A stretch of 64,000 nt of DNA from contig OY723274.1 of assembly GCA_963210315.1 (NCBI GenBank), positions 310,001 to 374,000 on the forward strand. Reading direction: 5' to 3'. The stretch comes from Rhynchopus euleeides (taxonomy: Eukaryota > Euglenozoa > Diplonemea > Diplonemida > Diplonemidae). The translations under genes and the position numbers were made by a program. The notes beneath the pieces are model-generated. The model had not been told where the DNA came from. It worked only from the letters and a program-made list of their open reading frames with translations, and did no database searches. Positions within the stretch are counted from its first letter, which is position 1. Every line of letters begins with the position of its first letter. This document shows positions 11,520-21,476 of this stretch, piece by piece.

Positions 11520-11835
11520 GGGGGGGGGGGGGGGTCTTTTATAAGAGGGGGTCGGGGGTCGGGTGGGGTCAGGGGGTCGGATTCTTATCGGGGTCTCTGC
11601 CTAGGGGGGGGGGGGGGGGGGGGGGGGGGGAGCAGCCCTCACGACGCGCTGGCACGGGCTGAACCGGTTCTGGAACCGGTTCGGCGGAACCGGTTCACCG
11701 GCGAACCGGTTCGGTGGAACCGGTTCACCGGTAAACCGGTTCCGCCGGTGAACCGGTTCCAGAACCGACATTTGCGAACCGGGCAAAGTGGGTCCCGACC
11801 GGTTGGCCGTGTACCGGTCGGTGGACCGGTATACG
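11520..11835. repeat. Long G-runs and AACCGGTT word array
   Basis: G-runs of 15 (11520-11534) and about 27 (11604-11630) precede about 170 bp of GAACCGGTTC-type self-complementary words (11658-11830). The 27-base run probably limits local assembly accuracy. Confidence 0.75.
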
Positions 11836-11869
11836 GACCTGACCCGCACTGAGTCATCTCAGACCTATG

Positions 11870-12195
11870 GGTTTCAGTCCCAGTGTCAGATTCAGACCTA
11901 CTGATCCAGAACCGCACCCTCTCCTTCCACACCAATTGTATCCGCTGCTCATGGGTCCGACTGACGACGATAGCAATGACGATGGCTCCATAGCAAAGAT
12001 GGCTACCACTGTCAAAGCTCATCTGGAACAGAAACTGTCCCAGATGGAAGTCTCCTGTATAAATACAGGGTTCGGGTTTCCCACGAGTGTAACGCAGATA
12101 CGTGCAGGTGTGTCAAGAGAGTGTGCAGCTCACAGCAGTTCCTCATCCTTGGTTCTGAACCCCACAGTTCTTCGAATCACAGTGACAACAGGGAG
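11870..12195 (+). repeat. ~320-bp duplicated block, copy 1
   Basis: Matches 12885-13205 in direct orientation. Shared words include CCAGAACCGCACCC, TCCATAGCAAAGATGGCTAC, CCACGAGTGTAA and GCAGCTCACAGCAG. Divergence is substantial, so the duplication is old. No coding evidence. Confidence 0.75.
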
Positions 12196-12884
12196 GCCAG
12201 ATCCAAAGATCAGGCTTTCCCAGACGCGGTTCAACTGGTGACGACCGTTGTTGAGAGACCGGAGCGGAGGTCGACGTCGGCTTATCTCATGCTACGGCAG
12301 GGGTGAGGACTCAGCCGCCACCCCGGGTGGTTTGCAGGTTGAACAGGTTGTGTGGTTCCATTGATCAACATAGGTCGGCCTGTCTGATAAGACTCAGCCA
12401 CCCTGCGGGTCAATTTATTCTAAAAAGGCGCCTTTTTGACCAAAAGGCAAAATTTCCTCCCATCATGCTCCCGTACCACAGAGGCCTGCCTCTGTGTATG
12501 TGTACGTTTTGCGATGACGGGGTGTGGAACCTGGCGTAGACCGAGCTACAACACAGGCGCCGTGGGTCAATTTTTTTTAGAAAAGGCCTTGACCAAAGGC
12601 ATCCCCCTAACACTTAATTGCTCTGCTTCAACCTGAACCGACCCTCTAGGCAGCGTGAGGTGGCTACGTCGAGCCACTTCGTGGACAGCTGCAGTACCCT
12701 TCCCTTGTGTTCCTCTGTCAGGGGAACAACACAATAGCAGCATACGTATTGTTTCATTTCAGTCAGCCAAGGAAAGTCGAGGAGTTCGAGCCGTTGAACA
12801 GTAACCAGAGGATGACAAGCAGGTTGAATATGCAAGCAGTGATCTCCTGTGTACCCTTGGACCCACATTAAACTCGAACTGAAG
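12196..12884. other. Spacer with a repeated short palindromic motif
   Basis: A short motif occurs twice (about 12411-12450 and 12568-12600): GGTCAATT, then an A/T run, AAAAGG, and GACCAAAAGGC or GACCAAAGGC. The first copy holds AAAAAGGCGCCTTTTT. No gene recognised. Confidence 0.45.
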
Positions 12885-13205
12885 CCCTCAGTCGTCCTTG
12901 ACCAGATTCAGACCCGCTTTTCCAGAACCGCACCCCCTCCCTCCACTCCAAGTGTATCCGCTGCTCATGGGCCCACGTGACCACAAAGACTTAATCGTGA
13001 CTCCATAGCAAAGATGGCTACCACGCTCAAGACCATCTGTGAACAGACGGTGGTCTCCTGTTTCCAGGGGTATGGAATTACCACGAGTGTAATGCAGGTA
13101 CAGTAGGTGTGTCAAGAAGGTTTGCAGCTCACAGCAGGTCGTCATCTTCGTTCTGAACCTTGGTTCTGAAGTCGACAGCTCCTCAAGTCGGAGGCACACA
13201 AAGGA
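12885..13205 (+). repeat. ~320-bp duplicated block, copy 2
   Basis: Direct, diverged copy of 11870-12195, carrying the same ordered words. Confidence 0.75.
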
Positions 13206-13621
13206 TGGGTTCCGCAACTGTCCAACTATCTACAGACTCACAGCCCAGAAGGTGCAGTCCAGGTTCCACAGAGCAAATTAAATGTTAGCATTTCTGCACA
13301 ACTACCGTATCGCAAATCGCAGCGGCGGTAGAAGTGACTGACTCTAAAACGGCGAGGTATCAGTCTTGACGCTGGAAAATTCCGTTCGGAAATACCAAAC
13401 ACATCCAGAAAGTGGAAGGAATGGGCGCCAAGATGATGCGAACGATTTTTGGGGGGAGGGGGTGGACTGCCCTGTATCGTGATACCCGTGAGGGTAAAAA
13501 AATACAGGGCAGGGAGGCACAGGCGCAGGCACAACAGAGGCAATACATAGGCAGGCACCAATGGGAAAAGCGACCTCTTCTGGGACAGGCTGGGGAGGGG
13601 GGTGGGGAGGGCGGCGCTGGG

Positions 13622-14045
13622 GCGGCTGCATGCGGTACCTGCGGTTCCGGTCCGGATTTTCGTCCGGACCGGTGCCGCATTTGAGGGGCAAGAATCTGAT
13701 TTCCGAGGCCCGGGAATGGTCGCAGTGGCTTCAAATGGCCAAAAACGTTCAATTTACCCCCCGGAAAAAAAATTCGAAAGGGTCCCCCTATAGAAATCCA
13801 GTCAGGACTGCGTGAACCGGTTCTAGAACCGGTTCGCGAACCGGTTTCTGCCAGTTTCTGCATGCGGTACCTGCGGTTCCGGTCCGGATTTTCGTCCGGA
13901 CCGGTACCGCATTTGAGGGGCAAGAATCTGATTTCCGAGGTCCGGGAATGGTCGCAGTGGCTTCAAATGGCCAAAAACGTTCAATTTACCCCCCCGAAAA
14001 AAAAATTCGAAAGGGTCCCCCTATAGAAATCCGGTCAGGACTGGG
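13622..14045 (+). repeat. ~190-bp tandem duplication
   Basis: The block starting GCATGCGGTACCTGCGGTTC at about 13627 is repeated at about 13858, nearly identical to the end at CCCCCTATAGAAATCC. The two are separated by a short AACCGGTT stretch. The start of each copy holds the inverted pair GTCCGGA...TCCGGAC. Confidence 0.85.
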
Positions 14046-14365
14046 GGAACCGGTTTCAGAACCGGTTCTGGAACCGGTTCGTGAACCGGTTCCGGAACCG
14101 GTTCCAGAACCGGTTCGAGAACCGGTTCTGAAACCGGTTCACGAACCGGTTCCGGAACCGGTTCGTGAACCGGTTCTGAAACCGGTTCCTGCAAACCGGT
14201 TCACGAACCGGTTTTTGCCAGTTTCAGAACCGGTCCCAGCCGGTTCTGAACCTGTCCTCAACCGGTTCGGATTTGTCAGTAACCGGTTTGCCGTTGTGAT
14301 TTCAACCGGTTCCCAAACCGGTTCCCAAGGAACCGGTTACTGTTTTCAAACCGGTTCAGGAGATT
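14046..14365. repeat. AACCGGTT word array
   Basis: About 300 bp of GAACCGGTTC-type decamers with one- or two-base variations, each self-complementary. It lies beside the tandem duplication and has the same word as the array at 11658-11830. Confidence 0.85.
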
Positions 14366-14479
14366 TCTGCCAGCGCGTCGTGCTCGAACTAATTTTTGGG
14401 GATCTCCACGACGACGACAGGGTGGGTGGGGGGGGTACCCACCCTACCCTATGCCAAAGTACCGGCTACGCGCCACGCT

Positions 14480-15025
14480 CTCTCCAAACTGGTGTTATTG
14501 CATTATTTGAGCTCCGTGCGGATTGTAGTGGGGTCATTTTGTAGAAAAAGGTGCCAGCCATCCCCCATGAAACGTGGGTCTGGTTCAGGCACTGAACCAG
14601 ACCCACAGAGGCAGCCAGGCACACAGCCCACACCCACCGACCCTGTGGGCACCCCCCGCACGGGGTTTTCAAAACCTCGTTCTTTGGACTATTTGAAGCT
14701 TGTGCGGATCGTAGTGGGGTCATTTCGTGGGTCTTGGGACCAAGCTTCAACGACGAAACATGGGTCTGGTCCAGGTACTGTCATGGGAGGAAGTGATTGG
14801 GAGGCACACCATGCCACCCACCCACCCAGCGGGACCCTCCCGACCCCCTCCTCGGGTTTTTCAAAAACCTGTTCTTTTGAATATTTGGAGTTTGTGCGGA
14901 TCGCAGTGGGGTCATTTTTGACATGGGGTGCCCATGGACACCCCTTATTGGTGGTCCCCATTCAGGCCACATTCCTGAGGAAATAGTAAGGCGACCCCTC
15001 CGACCCCCGACCCCCTCTTAGCGGG
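14480..15025 (+). repeat. GGGGTCGG-family dispersed repeat, copies 4-6
   Basis: Three tandem modules each contain the family 20-mer (near 14514, 14699 and 14893) after a TTTGGA...TTTG lead-in. The third, with its tail to about 14995, matches 360-575. A perfect palindrome, TGGGTCTGGTTCAG and its complement around a GCA spacer, lies at about 14576-14606. Confidence 0.75.
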
Positions 15026-15039
15026 AGCTATGCCTGTCG

Positions 15040-15185
15040 GGGGGGTACCCTACCCACCCACCCCCTATTTGGGGGTACAGGGGGGGTGGGTAGGGTACCC
15101 CCCCTGTCGGGGGGGGAGGGGGGTACCCTACCCACCCCCCCTGTACCCCCAAATAGGGGGTGGGTGGGTAGGGTACCCCCCCCCC
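15040..15185. repeat. Nested foldback of GGGTACCC words
   Basis: Two arms of about 63 bp (15040-15103 and 15118-15181) are inverted copies with a spacer of about 14 bp. Each arm is itself an imperfect inverted repeat (GGGTACCCTACCCACC ... GGTGGGTAGGGTACCC). Confidence 0.8.
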
Positions 15186-15189
15186 CCTC

Positions 15190-18000
15190 CGAGCGCTGGG
15201 CCACCCTCACGACGACCGACAAGAATTAGTTCGAGGTCTGGGGGGGAGGGGGCGTGTCCTCCACCCCCGCCCCGCCCAACCCAGTCTTGAGAATACAGAT
15301 GACAAACCGATTCACGCACTGCACGCCACACTTGTGGCAGGAGGCTTTTTTTTGCTGATGCTGAGCGGGGTGGTCGTTACCAAGCAGGTCCTGATGCTGC
15401 CCCCACCGCCTTGCTGTGCAGACCGGATCTCGAGCGACACGCCCGGTTGCCATGTCGTGCCACAACAGGGCACACAAAAATACCCACACACATGCCACCC
15501 GTTTTCCCTCCCAACCCACATCTGTGTGTGCGGTGTTGGCAGATGTCATTTTCACCCATTGAAGCAGCCATAAGGCAGAAGGCGCCCCGTTGTGCTCGTC
15601 TTCGCAATGCCAACCCCGGTGTTTTGTCGAAGGGGGGGGGGGGGGGGATGCGGACTTGCCTCCACAACTCGGGAGATAATGCTCATACATTCATTTGGTT
15701 TGGCGCATTCTCGGTGTTGTTCCGGAGACAAACATAAAAGGGTGTGCCAGCATCTGCACGGTGTGTGGATTCGCTGACTTACCCTTGCCGCTGCCTGGGC
15801 CATGCGCACAAAAAGGGCGTGCTTTGGTGCACATGCACCTGTTTGTGGATGCCGGCATGGCTCATAGGAATAAAACGCTGGGCAAATAAGTGGTGTCGTG
15901 GGCGAAAAAAGGCTGAGGCGACGGCGTCACACACTGCCCCCGCCCCCCCCCCCTCCCCCGCACAACGCAGCGGTTCGTTTCTGACACCACCCCAGAATTA
16001 GGTGGGGCGGGATTCCTACGCTACGACGAGCTGTCTGGGAGGCAGGCCCGAGCGTGCGAGTGTGTGGATGGCGGGTTTTTTCTGTTCAGCCCCTTCAGCA
16101 GGGGCTTTGTGTGGGACGAGAAGCCAAACTTTTATTGACGACATCCTCTTTTCACTTTTCCTGATCCCCGCCGTTGGGTTTTTGCCGCAGCGGGAGGAGG
16201 CTTCCTTCGTTCTGAAGCGCAGACAAGCGCAAGCGCAAGCGCTCCTATAATTTTTGGTTCGCAGCATGCGTGTGCCTAAAAAACACACGCACACCCTCAC
16301 CGAGCACCAAGACCCTGTTTGAGATGGGCAGATCGCTGGGAAGTAGCTGGCTGTCCCGAAGGGGGAGGCGGGGGAGGCAGGGGAGGGTGATCCTATGATT
16401 TGAATTACTGTGAGATGAGACGGCCATCAGGAGGGTGCGATTCTCTGGCCCAAACGCACGGTGGGATTCGTTGATTTGTGGGCGCCGGGCCGGGGTGGCA
16501 CAGCGCCGGATTCGAGGGGTGGGGCGTGAGTTGGGCAGGGGGTCGCACAATATACGCCTCGCGTTATCGTTGCAACAAAGCAAGGACACCGGACACGCTG
16601 TGTGCCTGTCGGCCAGCTGCAGGGGCAACCTGTGCATTCACTACCTCTGAAGTAAACCCTGGATCACTCGGGTCGAAGGATTCAGGCGCACCAGCCAGCA
16701 TCGATGATTGTTGCACGCCCGCGAAGTTTTGTGTGATGAATGTGCCTGTAGTCTCTCGGTACCGAAGCCTTAAAGACACACACTGCAAGACACTCCCATT
16801 CATCGACACAGCCTGGTGCTTGGGTGGCCTGGGCCCCTTGCAAACCACTCGACAATGGGTGTGGTCGGGTGGAAGCGGGGGAGGCTGAGGCCACGTCATG
16901 GAGCTGTGTGTTTCTGTGTGTGTATTTTGTTTCTGGTTCAAACTGCGTTGCACGCAGCGTATGTTCTCACCGACTCTTTCAGTGTTGACAAGCAGCGGGG
17001 GAAGGGGGAAACCATCTCTGGTACAACGTCCGTATCAGCCGTTTTACTCAAAAAGCAGCAGGCAGCATCCCAACAGCCGCTGACGGCGGGGCATGCTGAA
17101 GATGGCATCAGCCCGAGACCTCAGACACCAGTGTTTCTGAGAAAGGGTTTGGGCTCAGCACAAAGTCACATTGGTGGTGACGAATCACCGGGAACCGCTG
17201 CGCCAGGATGGCCGAGCGGGGTACAGTGCATCAATCACAGCCTCTCTTCTTCTGCAGGCAAACCGGCACGACACACGAACCTGGGTACCGCACAGGGCGG
17301 TGCAGGTATACAGCAGACACTAACAGATGCACTGCACTTCAACAGCCATGCCACACAACAACAACACGTAATGATCTGTGATACTACTGATCCTCTGGAT
17401 GACACGATTGCACCCTCCTGTTGTGCAGTCACACAGTGTCCCCAAAGAAGAACCAGGCGCGGTGAATAGCATCACTGTATAACAACTTCCACTTCTGCTT
17501 CCTTCAGCTTTGTGCGGGAGGGAAGGACGAGACAGCTCTTGTTTCACCGCACGCATCATCCCCCGTGGGGTGTGGGGCTGCCTTGAGCCAACTTGAGAAC
17601 ACTGGTAAACCGATTACCAAACTGTCAAAGAAAATGGGCCACCGCACTCCACTACGTAGTGCACAGCGAGCGGGTGACGGGCACGAAATAAACACCTGGT
17701 GTTCGGGGGGGGAACGCGCGCAATGGGATGCGCTCATAGTGTCCGGGCCGGACGGGGATGGAGGGGCGTGCGGGGGCAAGACAACGCGGGATAATTCTTC
17801 CCCACAAGATGGTTGTCAAAGAAAGGCTCCGGGCAGGCGGGAAAGGGTACGACGCTGTGCGTGTGGCGGTGTGGGTACGGCACCAAGACCCTGCTGTTCT
17901 GTTGCTCGGTGCGTGGGTCCACTGCCGCAGCAATATCCAGGTGTTGTGCGTGTGTGTAATGTCAGGGCACATTTTCTAAAACTTTTTTGTGAACAATTCT
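15190..18000. other. Gene-poor region, no gene recognised
   Basis: Frames reach about 217 codons (16816-17469) but none has a recognisable domain, a sensible composition or a clear start context. A G-run lies at 15633-15648. GCGCCAGGATGGCCGAGCGG at about 17198-17217 looks like the 5' part of a tRNA, but no matching T-arm or acceptor follows. Confidence 0.4.
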
Positions 18001-18200
18001 TTCCCGTGTTCTTCGCGGCCCCCTGTGAGAGGTCCGCCATTTTTTTTCGGGTTCTTCTGTCCGCACGGTGGTGGCATTTCATTGAGGAAATATCATTGCG
18101 AGGAAACGATTTTTGGCCGTGTTCGTACCGCCCCCCCTGGAGAGAGAGGTCGCTGTTTCGTGCTCTGCCACACGGTGGCACTTCGCTCAGAAATGCAGAA
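18001..18200 (+). repeat. Dispersed repeat related to 33828-33900
   Basis: The segment AACGATTTTTGGCCGTG ... GCTGTTTCGTG near 18110-18180 reappears, diverged, as a reverse complement at 33828-33900. The word TTCGCTCAGAAATGCAGAAA at 18183-18202 recurs at 18772-18791. Confidence 0.5.
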
Positions 18201-18800
18201 AGGTGAGAAGACGGCACCTGCATGTGCCTCGCAAAGCTGACTGCAAAGAGAACCAGTTGCGGCACACACGCCGACACTGACACAGAACGAAAGACTCATG
18301 TTCCAAGTTGCAGCACCACGGTCTGTAGGCTCTCCCTACACACCACATGCTGCATCAGAAGACAAAGACAGCTGTGCGCAGCAGGCGCAACATAACGGAC
18401 GACGGACCTGATTAGCTGTCGGGGGTGGGGTGGGGTGTGGGATGGGATGGGTCGTACTGAGAGATGCCGCCGAGTTCCACAACAGTGGCGGGGGGAAGGG
18501 GTGGGGTGGATGAAGCGATTTTTTTTTGTTCCAGCTGGGCATGACATGGATTAAAGAAAAGGAAGTAGCCGCAAGGTAAAAGAGAAGCCGCCGAGGGAGC
18601 AGCGAAGAAGAGGAGGGGAAGGGGGTGGGAGAGACGGGGTGTTCTTTGGGCCCTGTTCGGATATTCGTAGAGCCCTTCAAGGAGGGAGGGGGGAGACGGT
18701 GATAGAGAGAGGGATGCACTGGTGTGTCGTCAGCGCAATGCGATCAATAAGGCAGCACAAAAGAAACATTTTTCGCTCAGAAATGCAGAAAAGGCAGAGT

Positions 18801-18896
18801 GGGCCCTCGCTACCAGTCACAGCTCGTCAGTCAGTGAGGGGAAGTGGGGCTGTCGCTCGCTTCTTCTCATTCAGTCACACCTGGTAGCGAGGGGTT
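18801..18896 (+). mobile_element. Short inverted-repeat (MITE-like) element
   Basis: The ends GGGCCCTCGCTACCAG and CTGGTAGCGAGGGG are inverted repeats around a core of about 65 bp containing a second internal inverted pair (GTCACAG/CAGTCAC-like). It belongs to the same family as 6164-6270 and 1716-1882. Confidence 0.7.
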
Positions 18897-21476
18897 CCCC
18901 ACATGCCTTTTTTGGTCCGCATTTGCCCAGATGATAGATGATGCAGAGTAACACGCCCACAATTTGCTGCCGCAGCTCGCTTTGAAGCCTTTTGGGCCCC
19001 AAAAGCACTTCTCACCCGAGCGGGTGATTTGTAATTCTACCAAACGGACTTCACCTGCCTTTGAGCCACAAAATAGTCTCCGGGGTCTGCCTGTGCGCAA
19101 GAGCTTCAGTGTGTTGTAGATCCCTCGCAGGTGGCGTTGCGCGTTGTGAAGAGGTGATTGTTTTGTGTGGAGTTCACTCAAAACACACTGCGCACGCCGC
19201 GTGCTCCCGATGGCTCATTCCGCTGCGGCAAGCAAGCTTGTTTGGGGGAGGGTCGGGAGGGGCACACACCCACCACCTGATTTATCCACAACAGCACACG
19301 ACATTGACAGGAGTCACGACTCATGGGGTGTTTGATCTCACGGGCAAAGCGCCTTGGTGCGGCCTCCACTGGCACACTTGAATGTGCGCAATGTGAAGGG
19401 TATTCGCAGCCCGAGGCCCACCCATGAAGGAGCCATGCCTCGGAGGGGCAACATGGCCTGTATGTTGGCACCGGCGGCAGTGAATCACGCGCGATTTTAT
19501 GGCTTTTTTCCCCCATAAGCACCCACCACACCCTCAAAGCACCTCCACCCCGTCAACAGTACAGGGGCCGTTGTTTGCACGCAAAAAAAACCCTTGGGCA
19601 ACAAAAGGGCAACTCCCTGGTGCTCTTCCTGAAGAGGCCGATATACGTAGTCCTTTGAGACTTCTTGACTGTTTCAGGAGGGCACCATCGCAGCCTATTT
19701 ATTTGCTGTGGTGGTTGCGCTTTGTTTGCCGAAGCGCTGCATCGCCGCTGTCACTCTGGCTGGGTGGAGGGCCCTGCTGTGGTCAACAAAGGGCGTCGCG
19801 GTAACTATCGCCACGTGTTGTCCGCCATCCTCACTCATACGGAATAGCAGCCCAGCAGCGTTACATGAGGTCCAGCTCAGAGCCTTTGTTCATTCCAGGC
19901 AGGACGACGGACGCGGCAAAGAGCAAAAGAGAGAGGAACTGCACAAGGAAAGGAATCAATCCCCACCAGCACACAAGATGTGTGTTGTTATGCAGAAGAA
20001 GTAAAGAAAAACTAAGCAAAGCAAGCAAGGGAATGGGCGGGGGTGTGTGGGGGGGACTGGGTGGTGAAATCCGCTCTGAGCCAGACAAATGCGTGCCTTC
20101 CGTTGCGGGGGAGTCTTTGGGTTTGTTGAACAAATGGTCCAGCGGAGGGCGCACCGAATGGGCTCTGGCGCAACCCCACTGCCGTGTGTCGAACGCGCCA
20201 TTCCGAAAATCCGAAAACACAGCGGTGGTGTTGTACTGAGGGTGGCTGTGTCGCTGTCGAAAGACGAATAACAAAGGAAGGGGGAACACTTTAATCGTGA
20301 CGATGCGTCTTCTTTTTTTGTGTCAAACGCACCGTGCTCACGGAAGGCGTTCAGAACTAAAAAGGTTGCAGTGGAAGCAATATTTTGTTCACCTGCACTC
20401 CACGCCCCACGTGCAGGTGACCATAAGATTGCAACAAAACAAAAGAAACCCGGCAATCTTTTTTGAGAGATTTCATAGGCACACCCCGCCCAGTTGAAGA
20501 TCAGAGCAACCAATCCGCACCCACCCCGCAATCTCGCCCTGAAAGGATGGTAAGGCAAAGTGAAGTAAGCAAATAAAATAATGAACCACAAAATTGTCAA
20601 ATCCACAGAGATGGAACCGGAGGGGGCAAGAACGCAGGGTCAACAAAAAAATACAGGCTGTGTGGGTATTCTCGTTCCGGGAAGGTAATCACCACAAAAG
20701 GATACGTATAGTGTGGGTGTATAGAGGAGGGAACGAAGGAACAACCCCATCTCCACCCATCTCCGGCACAGCTCTAGCTGCTGACCAGCTGGGTGGTGGG
20801 GCGGTTTGACGGTACCGTTGACATGTGTACACCTGATTGCGTGTGAGTGTCCATACGCATCCATACGTGCAAACAGTCTTTTCTTTACCCTGGCAAGGAG
20901 ACAAGTTATAGAAAAAAAGAAGAAAGTGTAGTGCCAACCCAATAACCTGCCTGTACTGGCCTTGTTGCGTGGAACACGGAATCCGAGCACCTTGTGTATA
21001 CCACCCTCCCGAGTGGAGTGGAGTGATGAAGTGTGGGAAGGGCGGCGGCCGCAAGATCCCAGCAAAAAAAAGACTTGGAGTTGCGTTCTTTGTTTGTACG
21101 AACGGTGCCTGCTAGTGCATGTGTGCAGATACCGAACGCTGCCACGAGTCTTTTTAGTGCGAAAAGCTAGCTGTTCTTCCAAAAAAACAAGGTCACTGAA
21201 TATAGGTTTCTCCGTCCCGCGGCTGCACACCACAGAAAATCAAAAAAACACCCGCCTCACACATCGAAGTGTGCTGGGGTGCATTCGGGGAGGGGGGGAC
21301 ACACCGGAAGGTGAAACGGATGAAGAAAAGAGTTTTGCGAACACACCTCTGCCACCCCCCCCCCCCTCCCCCCCCCTACGCACGGGCGAGCTTTTTCTTT
21401 TTTGGAAAGTGCCGGCCGCAGCGAGTGAACTCTCGATGCGCCCCCCCCCCCCCCTCCCCCATCCCCCCACCCCACA
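18897..21476. other. Intergenic, no gene recognised
   Basis: Both strands were read; frames up to about 216 codons look accidental. It includes the 3' flank of the membrane-protein gene ending at 21477, with C-runs at about 21355-21375 and 21440-21455. Confidence 0.4.

Noticed and set aside
17198..17290. tRNA-Leu/Ser-like 5' half (GCGCCAGGATGGCCGAGCGG)
   Set aside because: No complementary acceptor strand or T-arm follows within a plausible distance, even allowing a short intron.
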